64,000 nt of DNA from Protopterus annectens. Its lineage: Eukaryota; Chordata; Ceratodontiformes; Protopteridae. The stretch covers positions 12,089,968 through 12,153,967 of the forward strand of contig NC_056739.1 in the NCBI RefSeq assembly GCF_019279795.1, given 5' to 3'. Positions 10,701 through 20,718 of the stretch are shown in pieces. The translations under genes and the position numbers were made by a program. Every line of letters starts with the position of its first letter. The stretch's first letter is position 1. Under the pieces are notes generated by a model. It saw only the letters and a list, made by a program, of their open reading frames with translations. It made no database searches and had not been told where the DNA came from.

Positions 10701-10819
10701 GGGGGAAGGAGGGTGGGTTATTAGAATGTAGATGGATCCCAAACATCTAAAGTTATGGTAAGTACATAACTAAAAGATGTTATGTGATCCTATCTCGCCT
10801 ACATTCTGTACTGATGGGA
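10701..10819 (-). repeat. Purine tract plus ICR of DIRS copy C
   Basis: The tract GGGGGAAGGAGGGTGGG (10701-10717) is 5 bp from the ICR. ICR left half = reverse complement of the left tip. ICR right half (from GATGTTATGTGATCC) = reverse complement of the right tip. The join is AAA at 10773-10775, matching the TTT at the left edge. Confidence 0.92.
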
Positions 10820-10850
10820 CAGCGTCCCTAGCACCTAAATCCTGGGTGGC

Positions 10851-13802
10851 TCATTGGAAAACACTCCTGAGCACTGTGGAACCAAATGAAGCTCGTCCTC
10901 TAGATGCCACATCCAATTTGTAGTGGGAAATGAAAGTGTGCGGGGAAGACCATGTAGCCACAGCACAAATGTCACTAATGGCAAGCTTAGAATGAAATGC
11001 TATCGAAGTAGCCATAGCCCTTGTAGAATGAGCTTTGACAGAGGTGGTAAGCTCTTTGTTAGAATAAGAATAAGCTTGAGTAATACAGTCCCTGATCCAT
11101 TTGGCAATAGTGACCTTTGTGACAGCTTTGCCCAATTTATTGTCTGCAAAGGATACAAACAACTGATCTGTTTTCCTTGTTTGTTTGGTCCTGTCTAAAT
11201 AAAAACGCAACTGCCTGTGGACATCTAATGTGTGGAATATGAATTCCGCTTTGTTAGAATATTTCGGAAAAAAGACTGGAAGTTCTAATGATTGCTGTAG
11301 GCAGAAACTGGAACAAACTTTAGGGACAAAGGAAGGATTTGGCCTGAGAGATACTCTGTCTTTGTGAAAAACCAAGTACGGGGGGTTTACAGACAAAGCT
11401 TGAAGCTCTGAAACTCTTCTGGCAGAAGTAATCGCCACCAGAAAAGCAGTCTTCCATGATAGAAATGTTAGATCACATGTCGCTGCCGGTTCGAAGGGGG
11501 AGGAAGTTAAGGCGCGTAACACCACATCGAGATCCCATGGAGGAGCAGGATGAGAAATCGGAGGTCTTAAAAGCGCAGCACCTTTCAAGAAGGTCTTACA
11601 CAATCTGTTGCTCATTAAAGGTGGGTTTATAGATTCGTGAAAATTGGAAATCGCTGCCAATTGAACCTTGATGGTAGAGACTGAAGAGCCTTGATTGAAA
11701 AGAGAAGTTAAAAATTTTAGTACTTCTGATACGGGAATAGTGATGGGATCCAGGCCCCGGAGTTGAGCCCAAATAGCAAATCTTTTCCATTTGCTAGAAT
11801 ACACTTTCTTTGTAGCAGACTTATGGGCCGAAGATAAGATGTGTACAACCTCTGGATCCAATGTATGACTCCTGACTATAGTCGGAAGAGGAGGAGCCAA
11901 GCTGTCAATTTTAAGGTGTGTAGGGACTGGTGGAATAGTCCCGACTGATGAACCAAAAGGTCTGGGATCTGATCCAGGAACCATGGACCTTCCAGAGCAT
12001 ATTTCCGAAGATAGGGAAACCATACTTGACGAGGTCAGTAAGGAGCAACTAAGATTAATTTGCTCCCCAAGAGAGATGCCTTTTGGATCACCCTGGGAAG
12101 GAGAGGAACTGGTGGGAAGGCATAAAGCAAGCCGGTGGGCCAAGGACGGGCTAGTGCGTCCATGGGGCTCTTCCCCGGAGCCGGGGTTAGGGAGAAGAAT
12201 TTTTTGCACTTCGCATTCAGTGGAGTCGCGAAGAGGTCGCAACACGGAACTCCCCATTTGCTGAAAATCTGACTTGCAACTGTCATGTTCAGAGACCATT
12301 CGTGAGGAGAGAGGATGGTTCTGCTCAGTCTGTCGGCTATCACATTGGACTTGCCCGGGATATGAGTAGCCACTAGAAAGCATTTGGTCGAGACTGCCCA
12401 TTCCCAGACTCTCATGGCCTCTCTGCAAAGAGGATAGGATCTGGTCCCTCCCTGTTTGTTCAGGTACCAGACAACTGACATGTTGTCTGAGTGAACGGCA
12501 ATTACGCCCTGAGGGAGGTAATCGTGAAGGGCTTGAAGGGACAGAAGCACCACCCTCATTTCTAGGATGTTGATATGAAGTAGGGTCTCTTCTGGGTGCC
12601 ATTTGCCTTGGACTGACCTGCCCAGGGAATGCCCCCCCCACCCCATCTGGGAGGCGTCCGTGGTCAAAGTGGCCGCAGGAGGAGGTGGAACAAAGGGTCA
12701 TCCCTGATCCAAATTGGAGGGCACTAGCCACCGGCGAAGGTCCCGTTTGCAGGTTTCCGTGATCCATATGAGGTGACTGAGAGGGAGTTTCTGAAAGGAC
12801 CACTGAGCTGAAAGAAGCCACTGGAGAATTCTCATGTGCAACCTTGCCAAGGGGACTAGAAGAACCGTGGCGGACATGGATCCCAATAGCTGCAGGACCA
12901 TTCTGGCTGGGGCTTTGGACCTGGGAAGTAAGGCTCGAACTTGAGTCTGTATGGTTTGTATTCTGTCTGTAGGTAGATAGACCCGCATTCGGTTTGAGTC
13001 TATCTCTACCCCTATGAATCTTATGCTGAGATGGCAGCAACACAGACTTTGGCCAATTGAAGGTGATTCCAAGGGAATTGCCCAGTGATATAGTGGCTTG
13101 TAGGCTCCGCAGTAGTAGATGCTTGGAGGTGGCAGTTAGGAGCCAGTCGTCTAGATACGGAAACACCTGGAATCCTAGACTTCTCAGGTGAGCAGTCACG
13201 ACCGCCAAACACTTGGTGAACACCCTGGGGGCTGTGGTGAGACCAAAGGGCAGCGGCTGAACTGAAAATGACTGCCTCCTAGGCTGAAGCGCAGATGTCT
13301 CCTGGACGCTTGATGTACCATGATATGTTAATAAGCGTCCTTGAGATCTATGGAGCACATCCAAACACCTTTCTCCAGCAATGGGAGAATGGTTTGTAGG
13401 GTGACCATTCGGAACTTGGACTTTCTGACTGAACGGTTTAGAATGCTGAGGTCGAAAATGGGTCTCAAGTCCCCGGTCTTTTTTGGCACCAAAAAGAATC
13501 TTGAGTAAGTCCCTAATCCGATCTGGTCTGCGGGGACCGGTTGGATGACTCCTTTTAGCAGCAGCTTTGAAACTTCTGAGGCTGCAGTTTCCCGTTGACT
13601 GGGTGGCGGGTCCGGGATTTTTTTGGACTGAGGTGGAGAGTGAGAGAAAGGGATGGTGTAACCTCCGGCGATAATTCGAAGCACCCATCGGTCCTGAGTG
13701 ATACCTTCCCAGGCTTTTAGGTGCTTCGAAAACGACCCCAACTGGCTCCGGAGCTGCACAGTCGGGCAATCCCTCAGGGACTGTGAAAGGCTGAAGAGCC
13801 AC
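10851..13802 (-). CDS. Tyrosine recombinase with long overlapping N-terminal extension, DIRS copy C
   Basis: A 983-codon open frame. The last third or so is the tyrosine recombinase: LDPEVVHILSSAHKSATKKVY and KWKRFAIWAQLRGLDP (core-binding), ITSARRVSELQAL (Arg I), VKAHSTRAMATS (His..Arg II), ATWSSPHTF (Trp) and ISHYKLDVASR (Tyr), ending VLRSVFQ. All five expected catalytic residues are present, the only copy here where this holds in one open frame. Upstream the frame runs Ser/Pro/His-rich across the RNase H and RT region, which is coding in another frame. A real RT stretch (LPFGLTTAPRVFTKCL, YLDDWLL) appears in this frame through small indels. The true start is unknown; 10851 to about 11900 is the sure part. 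Confidence 0.85.
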   Translation of the reverse strand: MALQPFTVPEGLPDCAAPEPVGVVFEAPKSLGRYHSGPMGASNYRRRLHHPFLSLSTSVQKNPGPATQSTGNCSLRSFKAAAKRSHPTGPRRPDRIRDLLKILFGAKKDRGLETHFRPQHSKPFSQKVQVPNGHPTNHSPIAGERCLDVLHRSQGRLLTYHGTSSVQETSALQPRRQSFSVQPLPFGLTTAPRVFTKCLAVVTAHLRSLGFQVFPYLDDWLLTATSKHLLLRSLQATISLGNSLGITFNWPKSVLLPSQHKIHRGRDRLKPNAGLSTYRQNTNHTDSSSSLTSQVQSPSQNGPAAIGIHVRHGSSSPLGKVAHENSPVASFSSVVLSETPSQSPHMDHGNLQTGPSPVASALQFGSGMTLCSTSSCGHFDHGRLPDGVGGAFPGQVSPRQMAPRRDPTSYQHPRNEGGASVPSSPSRLPPSGRNCRSLRQHVSCLVPEQTGRDQILSSLQRGHESLGMGSLDQMLSSGYSYPGQVQCDSRQTEQNHPLSSRMVSEHDSCKSDFQQMGSSVLRPLRDSTECEVQKILLPNPGSGEEPHGRTSPSLAHRLALCLPTSSSPSQGDPKGISLGEQINLSCSLLTSSSMVSLSSEICSGRSMVPGSDPRPFGSSVGTIPPVPTHLKIDSLAPPLPTIVRSHTLDPEVVHILSSAHKSATKKVYSSKWKRFAIWAQLRGLDPITIPVSEVLKFLTSLFNQGSSVSTIKVQLAAISNFHESINPPLMSNRLCKTFLKGAALLRPPISHPAPPWDLDVVLRALTSSPFEPAATCDLTFLSWKTAFLVAITSARRVSELQALSVNPPYLVFHKDRVSLRPNPSFVPKVCSSFCLQQSLELPVFFPKYSNKAEFIFHTLDVHRQLRFYLDRTKQTRKTDQLFVSFADNKLGKAVTKVTIAKWIRDCITQAYSYSNKELTTSVKAHSTRAMATSIAFHSKLAISDICAVATWSSPHTFISHYKLDVASRGRASFGSTVLRSVFQ

Positions 13803-13942
13803 GAAAGGACTCGCGGTCTCCAGTGTTGTGAGGGCCTCTGCCGCCTCTGGGATGGCGTCTTCCGGAAGAATTTCCCTCCTGCCTCTGGAAGGGGATCATC
13901 CTGCTGAGAGGGGTAAGGCTTCTGAGATCTACGGAACCACAT
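11900..13942 (-). pseudogene. Reverse transcriptase-RNase H-(Dam-like) region, DIRS copy C
   Basis: It starts near MWFRRSQK (13942), just after gag. RT fingers are in frame at 13328-13942 (SRFFLVPKKTGDLRPIFDLS, MCSIDLKDAY, then stop). The palm YLDDWLL lies near 13150 in the neighbouring frame. The RT tail is at 12698-13072 and RNase H at 12035-12667 (MTTDASQMGWGGH, LHINILEMRVVLLSL, SDNMSVVWYLNKQGG, IADRLSR), followed by CCDLFATPLNAKC and LLYAFPPVPLLPRVIQK. At least three frameshifts inactivate it. It overlaps the recombinase frame by well over 1 kb. Confidence 0.87.
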
Positions 13943-13953
13943 TTTCCTCCTCT

Positions 13954-16082
13954 TTAGCCTTGGGATAAGGCCGAAGGGAGTGGAAATTCGTGCCCCACGG
14001 CAGTCAGAGTCTTACCCTCCTGTTCGCAGCGGGTCAGTGTGTCCTTTACCTTGGGTCCAAACAGGGAGGACCCATCAAAGGCGTCGGCAAAGGAAGACTT
14101 AAAGGCCTCCGCCAAAATGACACAGGCGGAGCCAGGCTTGTCTCCGTAGAGCAATGCCTGTACCCGCTTACTCGCCTTCGCCACATAAGAAATGAGCCTC
14201 ATGGACGAGTTTGAAATGGACGACAATGTAGCCAGCTGAGAGCCAACCGCCTGGGCCAGCTCCTCAGGCAGGTTACCCAAGGGGTATCGGAAAGTTCTTT
14301 AATCAGATCCCTCTGAAATCTAGTAAAGTCGTAAGGTAGTTCAAGGACCTTAATGTAAAGGCCGCTGAACTTAGGGTGCGCTTTCGCATCGATCCATGCT
14401 CCTAGACTCCTTATTAGGAGGATGGACGGACGTCGAAGCCTCTGCTACATCTTGCTGGGTAGCAGATGCCACCACCAAAGCATCTACAGCCACACCTTTA
14501 GTTAGAAACTCTTTTTCAGGGGGTGCCGAGAGGAACTTATTAGGACGAGCAGGCACCGGTTCCACAGAGTCTGGGTGTTCCCACGCCCTTCGACAGATCA
14601 AATCCAAGAGCTCGTCGAAAGGCGGAGACACCCAGGAGGCGGAGAGCTGAGCCCCGAAGGCCTTAAGGAACACCGACTCATCAGCAGAAGGGGGTTTGGA
14701 CTGCCAGCCGCCTCGTTGTTTAAGGGCTTCCAGGATGTCTGCAAAGGAGACATCATCTGAGGACGACTTAGGGGACCCTTCTGCATCATCGAGATCAGTG
14801 TCTGATGTAAGAGACTCATCATGGGAGTCAACGTGCTTCCTCTTGCACGATGTTTTCCTGGGGCGGTCTTCCGAAGAAGCTTCAGAAGGACCTCCAGGAG
14901 GGGGGGAAACCCCAGTGGGGGTAACCTCAGGCCCCGGGGCTCCGCTGTCTAAGGACAGGGGGACTGCCAAAGACCCAGTCTCGGTATGCAGGGAAGGAGC
15001 TGGGGAGACCGTGGAGGTAGCCAAAGATGATTTGGCTAACGCACTCCTCATAGCCCTGAAGGCGGGACCACCAGAATCCTGGGAGGGTCCGACCTCCGTG
15101 GCCACGACGGTAGACGGCACTCCCGCAGCCGACGCACCGAGAGGAAGACTTGGGACCGAAAACATCAATCCCGAAGCATCCCCCCGGGGCCGACGGAAGA
15201 AGTCCGCGTACCGAACTCCGACCCAAGAGCCGGAGTTGGAGTAAGGGTCGGGCCCGACCCTAAAACCTCCACCGGTTCCACCAGCACTGGCTCCAACGGT
15301 GCCGAGGCTGTTGGAGGAGGAACCATAGTAGCAAGGTGGACCATCGGCTCCGAAGCCGAATGGGCTGGAGCCGAAACTAACTTTTGGAACACCGGAGACT
15401 GGAAGAGTCTTAGGAGCACCCTGTCGATGTCTGAATCAGACATCTTGGATGATCTGGACGATACCGATCGGGTCCGAACCGATTTCTCCATCGGCTCCAA
15501 AGGAGTAGGGGACCGGCTCCGAATGGATTCTATAATTATCGGCTCTGAGGGAGATCTCAAGGCAATTTCCCTCGGTGCCGATGAGGACTTCGGCTCCGAA
15601 GGGGAAGAGTCTGAGCCGGCAACCCTCATCGGCTCCAATATCAGTGGAGCCGATGAAGGTGACCCGCCTCTCGATGCCCCAGTCCTCGGCTCCGAAACCA
15701 GAGGGGTCGAGACTGGAGGCATCGAGGCAGACCGTTCCGCCCTCGGCTCCGAAGTCCGTGGAGCCGATGGAGAAGTCTGCCTAGGTTTTTTTGCAGTCGG
15801 TTCCGACTGACTGGTCGGAGCCGACGCTTTCTTCTTTTTTGAAGGAGAGGGAGAAGAAGATCAAGCCTCCTCGATGGATGGCTTAATTTACCCCTTAAGG
15901 ATTAATTTGTTTTTCCTCTCCTGGAGGACCCTTGATGTGAAGGCGTGACACACGCTACATGATTCTTGTAGGTGTTTGGCGCCTAAACAATAAACGCACG
16001 AGAAGTGGTCGTCCGTTATGGACATCTTATAACCACACCTCGCGCACTTTTTAAACCCGGAGGGTCTATGCTCTTTGGACAT
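13954..16082 (-). pseudogene. DIRS gag, copy C
   Basis: The start is the ATG at 16082: MSKEHRPSGFKKCARCGYKMSITDDHFSCVYCLG, a Cys/His module, then SC..CHAFTSRVLQERKNKL. The low-complexity part (15165-15722) is built largely of TCGGCTCC / GGAGCCGA words encoding SAP, SEP and GAD. Then come an acidic patch (ESLTSDTDLDDAEGSP), DDVSFADILEALKQR and the LAP2-alpha-like domain (14371-15168), and finally SMRLISY and FDGSSLFGPKVKDTL to 13954. Frameshifts near 15890, 15168, 14375 and 14280 break it. Confidence 0.85.
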
Positions 16083-16157
16083 GTCTAATTTAGAGATAAC
16101 ACACCTGTCTAAAGAGAAAACACACCAAAACTAGCAGTTTAAGTACAAAAAATATAA

Positions 16158-16193
<36 letters not shown>

Positions 16194-16508
16194 AACAATA
16201 CAGTTGTACAAAAAACAACACAGAAAGAGAGGGTCAAGACCCTCTAACTTAAACGGGTACTTGACCCACAAATAAAACGCTAGAATAGCAAATAGCAACA
16301 GGGGAAGGCCCCTCTAACTAAAACGGGAAACCTTCCCTTGACGAAAAACACAAATTCCTCAACAAAACTGTTCAATACACACTCGTATCACAACAATAGC
16401 TGTTAAAACAGCTTTTGGGTTCAAAACAAGCAAATTCCTGACAGGAAAAGCCTAAATAAATTAGTACTTAGCCCAGCCAAGTTGAGACCACGTCTTAGCT
16501 TGTAAGTG
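16083..16508 (-). promoter_or_regulatory. 5' leader of DIRS copy C with A-tract and hairpins
   Basis: Non-coding leader. A run of 30 T on the plus strand (16160-16189) is a 30-A tract in the sense RNA just upstream of gag. Two perfect hairpins follow: AGAGGGTC-AA-GACCCTCT (16228-16245) and AGGGG-AAGG-CCCCT (16300-16313). Each is followed by AACTWAAACGGG. Copy D has equivalents at the same places with different stems. Confidence 0.6.
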
Positions 16509-16670
16509 GCAAACGAGATCTGGGGGATTAGTGGTGGTGCATCCTGGGATAAGAAATAGCTCAGCCAATAAGAGGCCTCGCTCTATAGCATAGCGTGCCG
16601 AGTCGGAGCCGAGGGATCGGCTCCGAGCCCATCAGTACAGAATGTAGGCGAGATAGGATCACATAACATC
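16509..16670 (-). repeat. Right ITR of DIRS copy C
   Basis: Starts GCAAACGAGATCTGGGGG, contains the GGAGCCGA-GGGA-TCGGCTCC hairpin and ends CACATAACATC. The PLE resumes at 16671. Confidence 0.93.
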
Positions 16671-17805
16671 TGTTTGTTATTCATTAAAGCTTTCAATAAT
16701 TCCTGCTCAGGTTTACTTAAATGAGATATCACATGGTGTCTATTTGTTGTTTTCCATCAAAGCTTTAAAATTAAATTCACACATCTTGTCAAAAATTATT
16801 AAAGGCATAGCCAAAACTGGATTGAAAATGCTGTTTCTTCTTAAAATGTCATTAACTTGCCTTGATTCGACACCAGTAAATAGCAGTTTAAAATTTAATT
16901 TTTTTCAAATATAGTTTCAAATCAACTAGTAAAGTCTCAATGTTCACATGAGTGATAGGCAAAAAAGTTTGTGACTTAACAATAAAGGCAAAGACTCATC
17001 AAAAGTAGAACTAGTGAAGTTATACACCTTGAAATCCCCTTTATAATTTGCCAAAATATGGGGAAACACTTCGTTCATAGTAGCTGTTTGTTCCGTGTAG
17101 TTCGAACAATCCATGGTTAATGGTGGAATGAATTACACTGCCTATAGCCTCCCTGACCTCTCCCTTGATTCCAGGAATGTTGAAATCGTGTTTGCGGACG
17201 AAATCCTTTCTCTTGGTTGGAAAAATGACTCTGGTTGCGATTCCTGAGCCTTTCTGATCTCCTTGGTTAAACTGGATCTAAAGGGGAAGAATTGCCTTTA
17301 TCTTCATCGTCGTCAGTGGTTTCTGTTTGAGGGTTTGCCTCATTCATAGATGTAATGTTGTAGCTCTGCCCTCTGCCCTCCAGTTGGTTGTGGATAGACT
17401 TTCCCTTCCTGGTAATCCCTGCAGTCACGATCCATTTGTTTACATTTCCCTTTTTGTATGTCACTAATCACAGAGTCAGTCCTCCTGAAAATAGTAGAAT
17501 ATGACTGCTTTGTACAGAAAATAGTAAATAATTTTTGATCCTGTTATCCAATGCCTCAGCTTCTTTCATTAGATTATCTATATGAATTTGGTTATGTTTT
17601 CTTAAAATTTTAAGCATTTCCATATCTTGCCTATTAAATAACTTGATTAGCTCAATGTGTAACAGAGATCCAGCCACTAGACCATTAGGGTATTTCCACA
17701 AGCAGAGCCATTTAGGTATCTGCTTAGACTGGATACATTCAGACAAGGAAACGTTTTCCACTTGCAGCTTCCGACATTGCAGCAAAACTTTTTCCAAAGC
17801 ATTTA
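16671..17805 (-). pseudogene. Penelope-like element ORF, N-terminal half
   Basis: Continuation of the PLE ORF upstream of DIRS C. The segment 17468-17805 encodes VENVSLSECIQSKQIPKWLC and an amphipathic helix-rich stretch, like the N-terminal region of vertebrate Penelope-like proteins. The segment 17267-17464 is a charged linker. The segment 16680-17150 reads with stops toward PEQELLKALMNNK at the DIRS C boundary. It is cut at 17805 by the CR1 3' end. Family recognition here rests on continuity with the RT part more than on motif strength. Confidence 0.7.
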
Positions 17806-17870
17806 ATAGGTTCATAGGTTCATACTAGGCTATCTGCCCTAGGGCATTTATAAGCCTAGCCAGAGTGTGT
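17806..17870 (-). other. CR1 3' tail shared with a SINE
   Basis: On the minus strand the element ends GGCTAGGCTT...GGGCAGATAGCCTAG followed by CTATGAAC-type 8-mers (TATGAACC repeated). The same tail ends the SINE at 47822-47968, implying that the SINE was mobilised by this LINE. Confidence 0.75.
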
Positions 17871-17929
17871 TTGGCTTTCGCCACCCATTTTAAATGAATT
17901 TTGGTATGGCCTTTTTCGAGGTTAGTATA

Positions 17930-20712
17930 CTGTGCCTCTGTCTAACAGTGACACAGAAGTGATACCCGGGGTAAACCTACTATCTCCCATCCACTCATCA
18001 AGGTTCCTCTTGAAGAAAGTCAATGAGGGACTCTGCCTAACCTGGACTGGGATTTTATTCCAGAGTGAAGGGAGCCTCTGGGTTATGAATCTGTCCCTCC
18101 AGCTTGTCCTATTTATTTCAGTGCTGAGGTTCAAGTCTCTCGAGCACGTAGCTCAATGGGATTTGGATTTTCTGAGGTGCAGCATGTCCATTAATTCCGG
18201 GTTGGACATGGCTTTATACGTCAGGCACAGATCGCCTCTGAGCAGGCGGTATGCCACTGAGTAGAGCTGGAATTTCTTTAACCGGGCAGCATATGGCATC
18301 TGTTTGAGCCTTTGATCCTCTTGGTGAGGTACTTTTGGGGTCTTTCCAGTTGCTGCAGGTGTCTGGTAAGGTACATCCCTAAAGGGGCATTGTACTCAAT
18401 TATGGGCCTGATGAGGGATGAGTAAAGAGGCACGATGACCTCCCCTGATCTAGATGTGAATCCCTTCATGATTAGGTAGGCTATATAAAATGTTTTTCTA
18501 ACCACTTTGGCCACGTGGTTGCCAAATGAGAGATTGCTATCAACTTGGGTCCCCAGGTCCCTAATTATTTCTTCCGTACTTAATGGATTACCACCTATGT
18601 GGTAATTTGTGGGCACTTTGTTTTTGCCAAAGGGGATGACTATACACTTTTTGGCATTTAGCTTGAGGCCATGGCTCTGGCACCAGTTGTCTGTTTCTAT
18701 GAGGCCCTTTTGTAGGATGCTTGTGTCGGCTGGAGAGTCAATTATGGCACCCAGTTTGCAGTCATCTGCGAACTTGGTCAGCCACAGTCCTTCCGTGTTA
18801 GCCTGTACCTCCGAGAAATATATACCGAACAACAGAGGTCCCAGGACTGAGCCTTGTGGGATGCCACTTGTAACTGATTTGTAGTCTGACATGGCTCCAG
18901 CAATTCTAACCATGTGGGTTCTGTCCTTCAGCCAGTTTGCAACCCATCTAGTGACATAGGGGGTTATATTTAAGTTGGTGAGCTTATCTATAATGCCCGA
19001 GTGGGGTATTGTATCGAAGGCTTTTGCAAGGTCCAGGTAGGCTGTGTGGACCAAATGGCCTTGGTGACTGTTTCAAAGAGATCAACCAGGTTTAAGAGGC
19101 AGGATCTGCCCTTAACAAAGCCGAACTGGGTAGGATCCAGTGTCTGTAGGTCCCCAATATCTTTATTTATGAGGTCCATGATGATCCTTTCCATAGCTTT
19201 GCAGACCAAGCTAGTCAGGCTTATGGGGCGATAGTTTCCAGGATCCGTTGAGGCACCACCTTTGTGGAGAGGGACCAATGTTGCTGTACGCCACTCTTTG
19301 GGTACATATCCTGTAGTAAGGCTGAGATTGAACAGTAGTTTTATGTTTGGGTTTAGTTCTTCTTGGAGTTCATATAGGACGCAGCCCGGGACACCGTCTG
19401 GTCCCATTGATGCTGTGTTTTTTGCATTGGAGAGGGTGGCTCTTACCTGAGCATCTGAGATGTCAGGGGGGCAGCACTCTGCTGGGATATATATTTGCCC
19501 TTTTGGTGGGGAAGGGGGGGAGAGGTTTGCGCTGAACCTGTCAGCTAGGATGTTGGCAATGTCTGTGGGTCATTTTGGACTAATTCTGAGCATATCTGGG
19601 AATTCCCAGCCAGGTTCCTAACATAACTAAAGAAAGCCTTGTGATTATCCTTAGTGTCCTGTGCAATTTCTCTCTCGAAGCTGGCCTTAGACGATTTTAT
19701 GAGTGCCCGTAGTTTTTTGCTAATACTGATCAGAGATGCCTTCCTTTTTTGGGATTTTGCTCTATCATGTAGTAGCTTCCTCCTTCTATTGTATAGTTTG
19801 TTTATGGCTGGGGTCCACCAGACAGGATGCCTAACTTTGGAGGACTGGGTCTTGGTTTTATTTGGGATTCCATGATCCATGCATTCCTGAAGGTGTTCAT
19901 AGAATGCGTTTATAAAGGATTCTGCGGTCTGGGCCATATTTTCCACAGGCCCGGGGGATTGGAGGATTCCACCTCAGTTTTGAGGAGTGTGAAATTTGCT
20001 TTAGAGAAGTTTTTCACTGTGGTTTTCTGGGCAGGGGCTGGGGTCAGGATGTGAATATCTAGTGAGATTAGTTTATGGTCTGATCTTACCAGTGAGGGAT
20101 ACACTTCTGGTCTGGAGCATAGAGTCCCCATGTTGGTGATGATCAGGTCCAGTATGTTTTCCCCTCTTGCGAGAGTGGCAACAAGTTGTTCCATAGCATT
20201 TGAGTTTATAAATTCTAGGAACCTTTGGGTTAGGGTGTTGGAGCTAGAGTACTGCTCCCAGTCTATGTTAGGGTAGTTGAAGTCGCCCAATATAACGGTG
20301 TTTGGAGAGACCTTCATATTTTCCAGTGTTCTCAGGAAGGCCGAGTGGGGTTCCTGGGTTTGGGAGGGTGGTCTATAGCAGGCTATAAACTGGAAGGCAG
20401 TTTTACCCACTGTTAGTTGCACATGGATAGTCTCTGATGCTTCGTGCTGTGCCACCAACCTGGAGGTCTGGGTATCTTTGACGAATATTGATACTCCCCC
20501 TCCTTTTGTGGTTCAGTCCAAGTTTTGGGGCCGAAAAACATGGTATGAGGTATAACCTGGTAGTGCTGGGGTGCTCTCGGGAGCCTTGAACCAGGTTTCT
20601 GTTACTGCACAGATATCGATGTTCTCCATGCGAAGGAGAGTTTCGAGTGTGTGCATCTTGAGGTTTAGACTTCTGGCGTTGAGTAGCATTACTCTTAGTT
20701 TCTTATCCCTTG
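17930..20712 (-). pseudogene. CR1 ORF2: APE endonuclease and reverse transcriptase
   Basis: Endonuclease part (about 19900-20712): LLNARSLNLKM, TETWFKAPES, TKGGGVSIFVKD, ILGDFNYPNIDW and SDHKLISLD, the metal-binding and catalytic blocks of APE-like nucleases. A linker (19545-19946) follows. RT: MGPDGVPGCVL, YRPISLTSL, LDLAKAFDTIPH, SGIPQGSVLGPLLFGIY and KFADDCKLG (catalytic DD). The C-terminal thumb is at 17922-18134 (RLPSLWNKIPVQVRQ). Frameshifts near 19950, 19410, 19050 and 18200 and an early stop (FRPQNLD, stop, TTKGGG) break it. It would nick DNA and copy the LINE RNA in place. Confidence 0.9.
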
Positions 20713-20718
20713 TGATAC

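Larger units (their letters stand above)
10408..16670 (-). mobile_element. DIRS retrotransposon copy C (full length)
   Basis: A 6.26-kb element with left ITR 10408-10594, ICR 10723-10819, an intact YR frame, broken RT and gag, and right ITR 16509-16670. It lies inside the PLE ORF: 10407 and 16671 rejoin in frame (N-N-K..L-R-V-M-K-P-D) without a duplication. Flanks are TTT (left) and TGT (right). By its tips it belongs with copies D and F (TAGTTATGTAC... and ...CACATAACATC). Confidence 0.95.

Noticed and set aside
14696..15244. Plus-strand ORF of 182 codons, with a similar one at 15427-15810
   Set aside because: Antisense shadow of gag. The near-palindromic GGAGCCGA/TCGGCTCC words keep both strands free of stops. 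No protein family is recognisable.
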